A DNA stretch of 64,000 bases from NCBI RefSeq assembly GCF_028583425.1, contig NC_072791.1, positions 12,233,868 to 12,297,867 on the forward strand, in the 5' to 3' direction. Position numbers and translations under genes: made by a program. The notes under the pieces are model-generated. The model ran no database searches, had not been told where the DNA came from, and saw nothing but the letters and a program-made list of their open reading frames with translations. This DNA is from Eublepharis macularius (Eukaryota; Chordata; Lepidosauria; Squamata; Eublepharidae). Positions 21,165 to 32,107 of this stretch are shown in pieces (the stretch's first letter is position 1; each line of letters opens with the position of its first letter).

Positions 21165-22545
21165 ATACTGTTTATTTTTATTTATTTATGACATTTTTAG
21201 TCTGCCTTTCTCAAGGCGGATTACATAGTACGAGATTAGTACAATCAGTAAAAAGTACATTTTAATACAGTATCAAGGACATTTCCATAAACAATGCCAT
21301 AGGATAGATAAAGGTTTAAAAGACATAGTATTAGCAAGAATCCAATACAGAGTAGAATACTGAAGGAGAAAATAATCAATTCTATGACTAACATTAGACA
21401 ACATGGAGCACTGGTGGTACGTAGGAGTACATATTTAAAGCAGCAGATAATATTTAAGGCAAAAATAGTGATGAAGTCTATGATCCCCAACTCATTAGTG
21501 AAGCATCTGAGACCCCATCCCTACAATACAGCCCTCCCATTTGAGTAAAAAGCCTTTTTGAATAGTTCGGTTTTGTATCGTTTATGAAAAGCCAGGAGAG
21601 TGGGGGCTCTTCTGACTTCCTCAGGCAGGTCATTCCACGGGATAGGGGGCACCACAGAGAAAGCCCATGTATGAGCTGCTGCTGACTTCACCTGTGTGCA
21701 GCCCGGCACCTGCAGGAGACCCTGTTCAGATGAGCGAAGCTGCTGTGGAGGAACATAGGGAGGGGGGCGGTCCCGTAAGTATGCCGGACCAAAGCCGTGA
21801 AGAACTTTTTATGTAATAACTAATACCTTGAACTGAGCACGGTAAGCGATGGGTAGTGGAGCGACTGTAGGATGGGAGTGATGTTCATGCTCCTGCTTGC
21901 TCCTGATAACAGTCGAGCTGCAGCATTTTGCACTAATTAGAGCCTCTTAGTTAACTTAGATGGGAGACCTATGTATAGAGCATTACAATAGTCAAGCCTC
22001 GACGTTACCATAGCATGGATCCAAGTGGCCAGGTCAGCCGTGTCAAGATAAGAAGCCATCTTCCAGGCTAGAGTGAGGTTGTAAAAAGCATTTTTTGCTG
22101 TCGCCTTTACTTGTTTTTCTAATAATAACGCTGGATCCAGTATAACTCATAGGCTCCTAACCAAGTCTGCAAGGGTCAGACGAACGCCATCAAAAGTGGG
22201 GAGTACAACGTCCTTCAAGATCTCAGCCTCACAAACAATCATCACACACTTGTCTGTGTTCAATTTTAATTTGTTATTTTTCAGTCATTTCACTACAGCT
22301 GTCAGGCAGTGATCTAAGATTTCAGCTGCATCCTGTGGGGACCTGGATAGAGAGATATAGAGCTGGGTGTCATCTGCATATTGATGGCATCCACCTCCAT
22401 TGCTGCGAATGAGTTCTCCTAAAGGCTTTACATGGACATTGAATAACATGGGAGATAAGACTGAGCCCTGCAGAACCCTGCAAGATTGTTCCCATTCTGG
22501 AGATAGTTGATCTCCAACGGCAATCTTCCCCTTATGAGGGCCAGC
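21165..22545 (-). mobile_element. L2-like LINE, 3' portion
   Basis: Minus strand, 5'-truncated. At 22480-22285 the translation reads QGSVLSPMLFNVHVKPLGE and YADDTQLYISLS, the RT catalytic block in the L2 style. At 21709-21521 the C-terminal block reads VVPPIPWNDLPEEVRRAP. The 3' tail ends at the tttatttatttatgac run near 21165. It lies in the intron between the SCAN and KRAB exons. The frame is not continuous. Confidence 0.8.
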
Positions 22546-22549
22546 CAAA

Positions 22550-24150
22550 AGAAGTATACTTAGAAGCTTGCTTGCAGGATTCAAAGTTCCATCAGACCTT
22601 TCTGTTTTCCTTCTAGTGAATGTCCCAGATAGCAACCAAGGCAAAGAGAGTGAGGGGTTCTTTCTGGGCTGAGGAGGGGTGGGGGGTGCATGCTGGCACC
22701 CGGGGTCATGATTGGCAGTTCCACACTTACCTGCTCTGGCCACACGGAAGTTTCTTTCTCCCTGCTGCAAAGATACGGCAAAGGTTTTGTTGTTGGTTTC
22801 AAGGCCTCGCCTGGAAGGATCAAAAGATAATTGGAAGACATTCAAATCCTTTCCGCTATTTAGCATTGCAGTTCCTTGAGTGGGAAACAGAGAATCTCTT
22901 GGCTCATGGTCACAACTACCCTCGCTTCCTTACATAGTATAATCGTTTGATTCCAGACATTTTCAAAACCCAGTCTTGCTAAGAATTATCATAGACAAAT
23001 ATAGGCCTGATTCTCCAATGGTACAGAATTCACAAGATGAAGAAGGAAGAACTCTGAAATGAAAGGTAGAAGCAACTCTGAACCCACTGATAGAATCGCA
23101 GCTACCAAACTCAAGAATCTCTGCACGTGGGCAAGATATGGAAAAAGGCAGGCTTGCTATTGGTGAAATAACACTTCCCACGTCACTGGGTGGTGCTTCT
23201 TCTGGTCATCTCCCAGTGCAGGTCATCCACCAGGGCGACCAAGGCTGTTTTAGTCACATGACCCAGACACAAAAGGATCTAACCAATTGCAGTTCTCCAG
23301 CCACTGCCTATTCAGTCACCTCACTTAAGAAAGGGATATTTCAGACTTTCCAGTTAAGATGCCCTGGGTCCTTTGTAGACTTCTTTAGACAAGGCGCAAC
23401 ACAATCCATTTTGAGGCAGGGGTGACCTCCCCCTTGCTCAAGGAGGCATTTCCTCCCTTTCAGAGTAAGTCAGACAGGCCCACCCTGGCTGATTACATTA
23501 GCCAGGAAGGCCATATAAGTAAGTCATAGCCCTCAAGACCCCAAGGGGGGTCCGCAGCCTCAGACTGAATGCACTGAAAAATTCCCCAAACAGCCCAACG
23601 AGTCTCCACCCGGCATCATCTGACCCTGTCTCTGCTAATGCAGAGCCCAAGTCAGAACTGAGTCAGTGCTGAGCAAAATGGCTACAACGGACCACTGAGG
23701 CCTCGACTTCCTCCTCCCTCCAGAACCCAACAGGCCTCTGACCACCCAGATGAGCTCCATTGGCCTAAACGGTGCAGACGCAAGGGCGGCTTAGAAGTGA
23801 TCTTTGCTACCATCACTTTAAAGTGAGTTTTTGCCGTCTCCCGTGCCGTATCCCTTGTCTTTTCATCTCTGGAGCCCCTCAGCAAACCAAGCTGCTGTCT
23901 CATGTCGCCTAGGAGCAGATGTGTCAATTCCCCAGGTCATTTTTTCTTTCCAGCCAGGGTATAGACAGAAGCGCCAACTATATCAGCAGGAAAATCTACC
24001 AGTCCTATCTGAACATCAGTCGCATCGATCAGGCTGTGGAGGCAGATCACCTTAAATGATCCCCCTCCACTACACACTCCTGTAATCTTAAATCCAAGCA
24101 AGAAGTGACTTGTCTATGGGAATGGGACTGTTTTTAGTCCCTCCATCCTT
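22550..24150. other. Intronic sequence, mostly unassigned
   Basis: Apparently single-copy DNA in the intron between the SCAN and KRAB-A exons. A short minus-strand block at 22741-22774 has an AG before it and GTAAGTG after it (34 nt), but its phase does not link the SCAN and KRAB frames. I see no protein motif and do not call it an exon. Confidence 0.4.
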
Positions 24151-24153
24151 CTA

Positions 24154-24769
24154 GGATTGCCAGGGACCTGGAGTCCCTTGTCGGGAGATGCCCAGGTCCC
24201 CGGACTCTCCCATGGGGGATTGCGAGCCACTTACTCTCGGGTCTTCTTTATGAGTGTGCTCCTGGCTTGTGTGATGATGTCACTTCCGGGAGTGACAGCA
24301 TCACATGAAGGTCAAAAGGTGCCCCTTGGGTCAAAGGGTGCCCTTTCCTCGCTGGTGCAGGCTGCTTTCACTGCGGCCGTGACCTGCTTTTGCCGCCACT
24401 GCTTGCACCCAACTCTTGTTGGGTGCAAGGGGGCGGCAGCGAGACCAGGTGGTGGTGGTGGCATGAGCAGGCCTGCTTTCACTGCCACCACTGTGGCCCA
24501 CTCTTGTTGGGTGCAAAGGGGTGGCAACAGTAAGAGCGGGCGGCGGCAAGAGCAGGCGGCGGCTGTGGCGAGAGCAGGCTCGCTCTCACTGCTGCCGCCG
24601 CCTGCTCTCGCAGTGCATAAGCGCCCCCCTCACCCAGGGGCAAGCTGTGCCACCAGGGAAGGACGCGCCCCAGGGAGTGTGCCCCCTGCCGGCTAAGTAA
24701 GTGAGCATGGGGGGGAAGGATGGGGTTGGGGGATCCCCCGCACTGGGCGGGGGAATGGGAACCCTACAC
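24154..24769. mobile_element. TIR element of the GGGTTGCC family with GC-rich core
   Basis: The left end ctaggattgccaggg and right end gggaaccctac are degenerate forms of the ends seen at 29582, 40214 and 63753. The core has direct and inverted pieces around 'ttgcacccaactcttgttgggtgcaa' (perfect short palindrome at about 24404-24429, partly repeated at 24500) and CTG/GGT-rich text. Non-coding; ORFs across it are composition-driven. Confidence 0.45.
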
Positions 24770-25465
24770 CCTTCACATCACCTTCCTCCTGCACAGAGCA
24801 AAACCCCACATCAAGAGTGTGTCCGGGGCAGGAAACGGGGCCTGCTATTACTGGAGACAGGCCTATGGTTATCATGGAGGCCTAAAATCCTGAACTGAAG
24901 CCTCTGCAAGGATGTTGAACTCCGCAAGAATGACGGTTACTGTGGCATGAGATCTCCTCAAGGCTTATTGGCCCCACACACTATCTTCCCAATTTTAAAC
25001 ATTAATTTACATAAATTGTCATTTCTTTGCATTCAGAGCAAGCTTTGTTCTCAACGCCCTGATGACACCAGAGGTGAGGTGGACCGGAAGAGTTTTTGTC
25101 ATATTTTCTTCCATGCACTTATGACTTTATCATGATAAAAACATAAATCCCTCTCATTTTTCTTTATCCGCAACCACAAACCTATTGGCACTTTTACCAA
25201 GTAATTACTCAACTGGTTAACCATATTACCCTTGCACAATTATAATATAATTGTAAATAAGGTATGGACTAAACCACTATTCTTCCAATTAGTTTGCACT
25301 GATTTTAAATTGATTCTCGGTTTTTGCTTCCCCAAATTGATATTTCTAAAGTGAGAAGCTCAGGTGAGCATCTTTCCCACCCCAGACTGATGTTGGGGGA
25401 ATAAAAGAAGCCCACCTAAACTCAAAGAGGCCATTGAGTGGGTAGGACAGCCCTTTTGATCTTAC

Positions 25466-25508
25466 CTGGAAAAGCTGTTCCGTGGCAAAAGGTGATCCTT
25501 TCTTGCAC
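25466..25508 (-). CDS. Candidate 43-nt exon after SCAN (uncertain)
   Basis: On the minus strand the block has an AG in front (ctttttcag) and a GTAAGATC donor behind. Joined in phase 0 after the SCAN exon it reads VQERITFCHGTAFP plus one base. The phase-1 end does not fit the phase-0 start of the KRAB-A exon, so a further exon or an alternative join would be needed. The residues VQ..ITF vaguely resemble a KRAB start, so it could be a decayed duplicate KRAB exon. Confidence 0.3.
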
Positions 25509-25670
25509 CTGAAAAAGAAGTGGGGATCCCACAAAGGGGAAACTGTTGAGAAAGGGAACAGGAAAAAGGTGAGGGGGGGGGGCTAAAAAATTTGGGGCCA
25601 TCTGTATGGATTTTGAGGGCATCCCTGATCATTCTCTATCCCCACATACTACCTAGAGGAATCCCCCTTA

Positions 25671-26168
25671 CCTCCTGGTCTGGATTCTTGTCCTCTGCAT
25701 GGCTCAGGAGGAACCCTTCTGCCAGGGCCACTGCCTGGGAACTGGTCTCCGGTCCACATTCCCTGACCCAGCTCTCCATCTCTGGGGGCAGGATGGCCAG
25801 GAACTGGTCCAGGATCACCAGGTCCAGGATCTCCTTCTTGCTGTGCCTTTCTGGCTTCAACCATTGGAGGCAAAGGTGGTGGAGGTCACTGCAGACCTTT
25901 CGGGGCCCTTCAGCCTCCTGGTAACGGAAGTGCCGGAATTGCTGGCGCTGCACATCTGAAGGGGGAAAATCCTCTCCCAGGCTCTTCTGCAAGGTTCCTT
26001 CCCACACTTCCCTTCTGCTCCCAGCCTCTGTGGCAATAGGGCTTTTTCGTACTTCTGGCTCTCCCCTCATCCTCCCTTCGTCTCCAAACAGCCTCCACCC
26101 GGGCCAGTGGATCACCTTCCTCCTCTGTCAGATTCTTCTACCAAGGCAGGTGCTGGATTTATGACCTC
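25671..26168 (-). CDS. SCAN-domain exon of the zinc-finger gene
   Basis: Encodes a SCAN box, a leucine-rich dimerisation domain of vertebrate zinc-finger proteins. The acceptor ctctttgcag lies at 26169-26170. The domain spans about 26010-25700: [17 protein letters not shown], then [39 protein letters not shown] and [12 protein letters not shown], all matching the SCAN pattern. The donor GTAAGG follows PDQE at 25671 in phase 0. All three frames contain a stop close to the acceptor, and the SCAN frame is first open from about 26130 with an ATG at 26070. Either translation starts inside this exon or the 5' part has a frameshift. The upstream half of the usual reptile SCAN-gene N-terminus is not seen. 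Confidence 0.85.
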
Positions 26169-26189
26169 CTGCAAAGAGAAGACTGATCT

Positions 26190-27480
26190 GTTGTGTATAT
26201 ATATATATACTGGTAGCTAAACTATAAACTAAAGGTTCCTGCAGCATTCAGATGCCAGAGAACATGACATGGGACCAGGAGTGGGGTGCATATTTACAAA
26301 ATGGTTGTGAAGTTACAGTGAATTAAAAACAGAACGGAGCAACTGAGAGTCCTAGAGATGCTGGATCTCTCTAATCATGCTGCAGACAACTGGAGAAGAT
26401 TTCACGAGCTGTCTGGCTTGTCATGGAAGCCAGCAGAGCCATGGAGGAGCCAGAGACGAGGAAGAGGATCCTAATTTGGAAGCATCCAGGGCCACAACCT
26501 GCTGATTGTTTTCATATCTTTCCACTAACTGTGCAGACAAGAACTCTAAATACGTTAAGTTGGAAGGGTTTTATATGCTTACTAAGATGAGGTTTTTAGA
26601 GGGCACCTTTTAACATAAGGAGTTGATCTGTGAATACTATGTTGATAGGTTGCTTTCAGTCTACAAAGCCCTATTTGTTGTCATTCAAGGATCTATGTTT
26701 TTATACTCCGGATGGGTTTTTATGCTGGATTTTTAATTAATATCGCTTAATCTTTTTTGTTTTCTTTACATGGTGCTTTTTCAGCCACTTCAGTCAGGTT
26801 CTCTGGAGAGGCAGCACAAAAATTCCTTAAAGAGATAAATATCTTTGTCATAGAAGGAAGCAAAGCCAGATAGAGATCTTGGTGGCTCATCTGAGAAACT
26901 CAAGTCCGACACGTGACTTCACAGGGCTTGTGGACTCATTAAGAATGGATCAGATTGTCTGAGGCGCTCATAATTTGAAGGGGAGAGGTGGATTTCTAGA
27001 AGCCAAAGATCTTCCATCAGTAAAGGCAACTGAAGTGCGCCAGGCAGCAGAAGTCACCAGGACGGCTTTGGATTTTCAGGCAAGGAAATTCTTGCTGAGT
27101 CTGTGAGCAGAATTGTGCCTTCAATAAGCCATAACAGCATGAAGAAGGGAACTCTCCAAAAGTCCAAGTTTCCTATTTCAGAACAGCAAGAACAAAGAGG
27201 AAGGCCACACAGGAACACAACTGCACTACAGCAGCACCAGGCTTATGAAAAAAATTACGGGAGTGCCTCTCTATCTACGCCCACGACAGCAGTTTCGCTC
27301 CTCTGAGCCAGGCCCTCTGCAGGTGCCACTCCTTCATTTATTCTGTCTTGGGAAGGGCTCTGCATAATGGATAGATGCACTGCTCTGCACATCATTGGGG
27401 TTGTGACATGACCCACCTGGTATTGGTTAGTTGGATTAATGCTGGCTCCATCTTCTACTTCTAGGACCATGCTGGTTTCA
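26190..27480. other. Intronic sequence without a recognised gene
   Basis: Between the leader exon and SCAN exon of the zinc-finger gene. It contains a short (TA)n run near 26195-26210. Otherwise I see no motif, repeat family or coding pattern I can name. Confidence 0.4.
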
Positions 27481-27482
27481 AA

Positions 27483-27700
27483 ATGGGGGCATTAAAGTGG
27501 GATCCCTGTGAGCGTAGTGTCCTGGGGGTACACCGCACATGCACACTCTCTGTAGTGGCCCCCACCTTAGAGAATGACCTTCCTAAGGAGTTCAGAAAAG
27601 CTCCCTCTCTCCTGGCCGTCTGCAAACTGTGGAAGATGGAATTATTTAGGAGGGCTTCTTATTCAGGCAATAGACCTGCGCTGTAAGAAACAGCTGAGCG
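27483..27700 (+). mobile_element. L2-like LINE C-terminal fragment
   Basis: An open stretch giving TLSVVAPTLENDLPKEFRKAP and then LLAVCKLWKMELFRRASY, the C-terminal block of L2-like ORF2 (compare VVPPIPWNDLPEEVRRAP at 21709-21521 on the minus strand). It is only about 200 bp long; not a host gene. Confidence 0.6.
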
Positions 27701-28257
27701 AGATGTTCCAGAAATGGGACTAGGACTGTAGACCCGGGGTTGTGCACCAGATGGCCCAGATCTGGGTTTCAGGGATATAAAAAAACACTTGGTACCCCTG
27801 AATTCCAGGGCAGATTAATCCAATTACAGAATCGTGAATTTATCCAGTTATTATTTCCAATGTGAGAAAACGTCTGGAGGGACTGTGGGGGGCATTGTTG
27901 AAGTAAACAACACCAAATTTTCTGTACACTACTCCTGAGTAAAGATCCCCCAAATTACGGGAAGATTGGACCCTGGGATCCAGTTCTATGGGTCCGTGAA
28001 CAAGGTCCCCCAGCGTCTCGCCATTTTTTCCCAGAGGAGAAACCATCAAACCAGCTTTACAGAAGGAAGGGGGGGGGCTGAGGTTTGCTGAATCACAGAG
28101 TTTAAAAGGTGGCCGGAGATGCATCCCTTATTGCAAGAAAGAAGGACTCAACTCCACAGAGCAAGCAGACAAGCCCTGGAGACCAGGGGAGCCCTTTGGT
28201 AACTATTTCCAAAAGCAGGGAGGCATTTTGCAAAGGAAATATTAGTCCCCTACTTAC

Positions 28258-28370
28258 CTCTTTTTGAAAAGTCCTCCAGCGCTGCCTCCTCTCCTCTTCC
28301 CCACTCAATACAGGAAGTGACTGCAGCAAGTCAGACAGCCGTCTCCCTTCAAGCCTCTCTAGGAATGGTT
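28258..28370 (-). other. Putative 5' leader exon of the zinc-finger gene
   Basis: A strong GTAAGTAGG donor follows AAAAAGAG at 28258 on the minus strand. Upstream sequence is similar to 728-850, where the same exon-donor layout recurs. No ATG-led frame joins to the SCAN exon, so I take it as non-coding leader. The 5' limit (about 28370) is a guess from the end of similarity. It lies about 1 kb from the LRRC9 leader and is transcribed away from it. Confidence 0.5.
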
Positions 28371-28495
28371 GTGTGATTCTTTATCATAAATAGTGGGTCC
28401 CCCCCCCTCCGCCCTTGAGTTTTGTGTTTGTGAAAATACCTTGAGAAGATATAATTGCAATTGAAACTGCCAAGCTTAAGAACTATTCTGAAACC

Positions 28496-28654
28496 ATGGT
28501 GTGGATTTTCCGGTCTTTCGGTGCCACACCTCTGAAGATGCCAGTCACAGCTGCTGGCGAAATGTCAGGAACTACAATGCCAAGACTACGCCCGTACAGC
28601 CCGGAAAATTCACAACAACCATCGTTCTCCCGCGGTGAAAGCCTTCCACAATAT
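28496..28654 (+). mobile_element. Short Penelope 3'-end insertion with hammerhead-like core
   Basis: The 159-bp insert is flanked by the 11-bp duplication attctgaaacc (28485-28495 and 28655-28665). It matches the last part of the Penelope element at 13277-14280, from the tctttcggtgccacacc segment to 'gtgaaagccttc'. It keeps CTGAAGA, a clean stem II (gccag...ctggc) and GAAA, but has ATGT where the intact element has the palindrome ACGT. It sits between the two divergent gene starts. Confidence 0.85.
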
Positions 28655-29279
28655 ATTCTGAAACCGATGCACCGATCAAAACTGTGCAATGCGAAAGGCT
28701 GGGCAGCTGCTGCCAATCACAGTAGACAATATTGACCTTTATGGGTCTGGTTCAGTTGTAAAATGTGCACTTAAATTTTATGGTTAACGTACTGGCTAAG
28801 TGCTGTAATAATAATAAAGACGGGTCTGGTTCAGTGAAAAGCAGCTTCATTTGTTTTTACGTTTAAGAAAGCCAGATTCTCTCAGCCCCTCCCTGGCGAT
28901 ATGGAAGAAGCCTGTTGTAGCAGGGGAGGGGGCTGGGAGAGGAGAATCGCTGCTTGCAAACCAGACTATTGTTCTCCAGTGTCTTTAATGCTTCTTCTTC
29001 TTTTTTGGTGGTCCTATCATTTATTTAGCACTCATTCTGGGGAGTTCCGGGAGCATTTTGGCAGGGAGAGGGTTAATAAAAAAGGACCCATGCCACGTAA
29101 CGAAAAATTGAAGCTCCCTTGAAAACAACGAGACTTTCTTAACAACAAATACTGCCAGTAGTAGCAGAAGTAGTAGAGAGAGATCAGGGTCGTCTATATC
29201 TGACCATTTACACCGGCCAGTCCATTGTGACACCACCCCCAATTTGGCAAAAAAATGCCAGTAAAGATCAGATGAAAAC

Positions 29280-29478
29280 TTGTCTCCCGCCCGCCTACCC
29301 CCCCCCCTTCAAAGGCTCCCTCCGCTCTTGGAAAAGCGTCACGCGCCGCTTTCACAACGTTCTAGTCGAGGTTAATTGGCTGCTGCTTGACAGGGGGAGT
29401 GGCCAGGAGGGTTTCCTAGACGACGGCGGGGCCTGCAGCTACACGCAACTTTGTCCGATTCTGTAGATTCCCGGGCAG
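29280..29478 (+). promoter_or_regulatory. LRRC9: GC/CpG-rich LRRC9 promoter and candidate non-coding exon 1
   Basis: CpG density rises here (gcgtcacgcgccgc near 29335-29349; cgacggcgggg near 29419-29429). A splice donor GGGCAG|GTGAGTG lies at 29478/29479. The next acceptor consistent with the gene is at 35010, whose exon carries 31 nt of leader before the ATG. I infer exon 1 ends at 29478; the transcription start is not determinable from sequence. No TATA box is evident. Confidence 0.5.
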
Positions 29479-29516
29479 GTGAGTGAGTGGCCTCTAGGAA
29501 GGAGGGGCTACCTGCT

Positions 29517-29529
29517 GTTGCCTAGCAAC
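29517..29529 (+). promoter_or_regulatory. RFX X-box (GTTGCCTAGCAAC)
   Basis: A perfect, nearly palindromic match to the X-box bound by RFX factors (GTTGCC and its mirror GGCAAC/AGCAAC with a one-base spacer). It lies 39 bp downstream of the candidate exon 1 donor, within the likely promoter zone of LRRC9. X-boxes near starts are typical of ciliary genes regulated by RFX2/RFX3. Confidence 0.7.
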
Positions 29530-29581
29530 CGCCTCCCCTTCCCCGTTCTCCATCTCTGGCACCCTTCAGCTTCTAATTAGG

Positions 29582-29738
29582 GTTGCCAACCTCCAGATGG
29601 GGCCTGGAGATCTCCCAGAATTACAACTGATCTCTAGATGACAGAGATCAGCTCCCCTGGAGAAAATGGAGGGTGGGCTCAGGCATTATACTATGCTGAT
29701 GTGTCCTCCTCTCCAAATCCCACCCTCCCCAGGCTCTA
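29582..29738 (-). mobile_element. GGGTTGCC-family TIR element, partial
   Basis: Begins tagggttgccaacctccagatggggcctggagatctcc, the mirror of the right end of the copy at 40214-40419. The other end is lost at the SINE starting at 29739. TA precedes the terminal repeat, suggesting a TA target site. Confidence 0.6.
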
Positions 29739-29990
29739 ACAACAACAACATTCAATTTATATACCGCTCTTCAGGATGACTTAACACCCACTCAGAGCGG
29801 TTTGCAAAGTGTGCTATTATTATCCCCACAACAAAAACCCCCTGTGAGGTGGGTGGGGCTGAGAGAGCTCTGGAAGAGCTGTGACTGATCCAAGGTCACC
29901 CAGCTGGCTTCAAGCGGAGGTGTGGGGAATCAAACCTGGCTCTCCAGATTAGAGTCCCACGCTCTTAACCACTAAAACACACTGGCTCTA
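29739..29990 (-). mobile_element. tRNA-derived SINE, near full length
   Basis: Minus-strand copy: (aac)n tail at 29739, body 'accgctcttcaggatgac', B-box complement (gggaatcaaacctgg) near 29925-29940, and A-box complement near 29970. In LRRC9 intron 1. Confidence 0.85.
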
Positions 29991-30087
29991 TCCCCCCAAA
30001 TCTTTAGGAATTCCCTAACCCAGAGTTGGCAATGGCAACTCTAAGGGGGGGAAGGTACCCTATCTCACTTTTGTCCTCCTTAAAAGA

Positions 30088-30475
30088 GGAGTATCTACTT
30101 TTATTTTATTTATTTATTTAATGTCATTTATACTCTGCCTTTCTCACTGAGACTCAAGGCGAATTACATAGTGTCAGATTAGTACAATCAGTATCAAGTA
30201 CATCTCCATACAATATCAAGGACATTTCCATAAACAATGCCAGAGGGTAAATAGACACAAGTTTAAAAAGACATAGCATTAACAAGAATGCAAAACAGAG
30301 TAGAAAAAATATTGAAACAGAACATAATCAATTCTAGGACTGACATTAAACATAAGTGATACAAAGGAGTACATATTTAAAGCAACAGATAATATGTAAG
30401 GCAATATAGTGGTGAAGTCTATGGTCCCTAACTCATTAGCGAAGTATCTGAGCCCTCCTCCCTACAATAGTCTTT
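30088..30475 (-). mobile_element. L2-like LINE 3' UTR copy
   Basis: Nearly co-linear with 21180-21500: ctgcctttctcac, gattagtacaatcagta, aaggacatttccataaacaatgcca, and the phrase 'taactcattagcgaag'. Severely 5'-truncated, so only the 3' tail is present; no coding. Confidence 0.75.
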
Positions 30476-30479
30476 CCCA

Positions 30480-31080
30480 GTCCACAAGGTAAGTTGCTAG
30501 TCATTGGAAAGCCCTCTTCCCCTTTCTGAAAGCTGGGGCATACTCCAGATCACTTAATTTGGATTAGGTCATCCCATGTTAGCTGCTGATTTTGTATTTG
30601 GGATCTGGGATAAGGGGGTGGTGGTAGTTCCCAACGGTGGGGCAAATAGCGTTCTGTTTGTTTGGGTGCATGTCCAGAATCTTTGGCCTCAGATCAGTTT
30701 GCCTGAAAAAGACATTTTTACAACTTTGAAAAACAAAATGCACTTGCGTAGGACATAATGGGAAAAGACACGGGCTGAAAAAAAAGATTGGGATTTGAGT
30801 TGCTGACTGTGAGCGTATGCCGTAACTGCTTCCTTTGGCAGAATGCTGGTTTTGTCTTGGATTGTTTTATAGGATGATTCTGGAATATGCTGGCTTTAAA
30901 AGTTCTTATCTGGATCACCTTTTTATTCTCAGGTCCTGCAAAGTAATACATTCACAACATTTATGCTTTCTGCATAATCAAAGTACTTCATTATAATCCT
31001 TGGTAATCCAGTAATCCTAGCAACAACCCAGACAGGTAGGCTGATGTTACTATCTCCATGTTTGATGTTGTAAGCCACAA
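30480..31080. other. LRRC9 intron 1, unassigned part
   Basis: No repeat or coding signature recognised. Short ORFs on both strands have no family features. Confidence 0.35.
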
Positions 31081-31084
31081 TATT

Positions 31085-31300
31085 TCTCTTTTGGGTAGAA
31101 AAAGCAGGCTTTAAATAAATAAATGAACATATTGTAGTAGTGGAGAAAAGGGGAGTGCTTGGAAAACAGTTGCTTGTTTAACATTTCCGAATGTCCCAGC
31201 TGTTGATCATACTGAATTATACTCCATAATTCACCTTGGGTCTCAGTGAGACAGACTGTAAATAATGCAAATACGTAAATAAAATAATGATATAGAGCAG
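31085..31300 (+). mobile_element. L2-like LINE 3' tail
   Basis: Contains 'caccttgggtctcagtgagacagactgtaaataatgcaaa' ending in aataaaataatg, the plus-strand counterpart of the tail at 340-500. Confidence 0.5.
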
Positions 31301-31616
31301 CCGTGGACACCGGACTTGGCATCTTACCTTCATTTTGACACAGTTTATTTAGGTTGTAGCTTGTTGGGGCTGTCATGTGGCTTTGTTGTGGCCGTACCTT
31401 TATAATGTGCCCTGAACCAAGCAGAAATGAGGTGGAGGGAAGCTTCCCCCCCTCCCCACCAACAAATGTCAAGGTAATGGAAAGGGTCACTTGTCATTTT
31501 CAGTCCCTTATTTATATATTAAATTCTCAGTTGGCCTGCCAAAGGGTGGAGGGTGGGGGGGGGGGGGAGACTGGATTTTTCTGTGATTGCATCTGATTTA
31601 TTTGTTGTTATTTAAT

Positions 31617-31868
31617 GCCAGTTTGGTGTAGTGGCGAAGCGTGCGGGACTCTAATCTGGAGAACCGGGTTTGATTCCCCACTCCTCCACTTGAAGCCAGC
31701 TGGGTGACCTTGGGTCAGTTACAGCTTCTAGGAGCTCTCTCAGTCCCACCCACCTCACAGGGTGTTTTGTTGTGGGGATAATAATAACATACTTTGTAAA
31801 CCACTCTGAGTAGGTGTTAAGTCATCCTGAAGGGCAGTAGGTAAATTGAATGTTGTTATTATATTATT
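31617..31868 (+). mobile_element. tRNA-derived SINE, near full length
   Basis: Head ccagtttggtgtagtggcgaagcg (A-box), B-box gggtttgattcccc at about 31665, body and (att)n tail. Plus strand, LRRC9 intron 1. It runs into LINE-type text (tttatagcctgctttccttgc) at 31870-32100. Confidence 0.85.
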
Positions 31869-32107
31869 ATTATTAATTTATAGCCTGCTTTCCTTGCTGG
31901 ACTCAAGGTGGATCACACAACTGAAAAACAGCGCAATGAGAATGTTATACATACAATAAACAATAAAAGGAATAAAACTGGATTACAAAAATTAAAGAAC
32001 AATGCACTAAAACAGATTAGTACATACAGGAAAGTAGAAGTAGAAGACTGGAGAGCAATGCAGTGTAGCAATATGCAACAAAAATGGAATAAAGATGGAT
32101 TGGGGCG

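Noticed and set aside
22741-22774. 34-nt minus-strand block with AG and GTAAGTG borders as a zinc-finger gene exon
   Set aside because: Phase does not connect the SCAN exon or the 43-nt candidate to the phase-0 KRAB-A start; no protein motif.
24157-24696. 179-codon plus-strand ORF
   Set aside because: GC-rich core of a TIR element with internal palindromes; low-complexity protein.
26190-26212. TATA box in the (TA)n run as a promoter
   Set aside because: A simple repeat inside an intron with no start or leader exon nearby.
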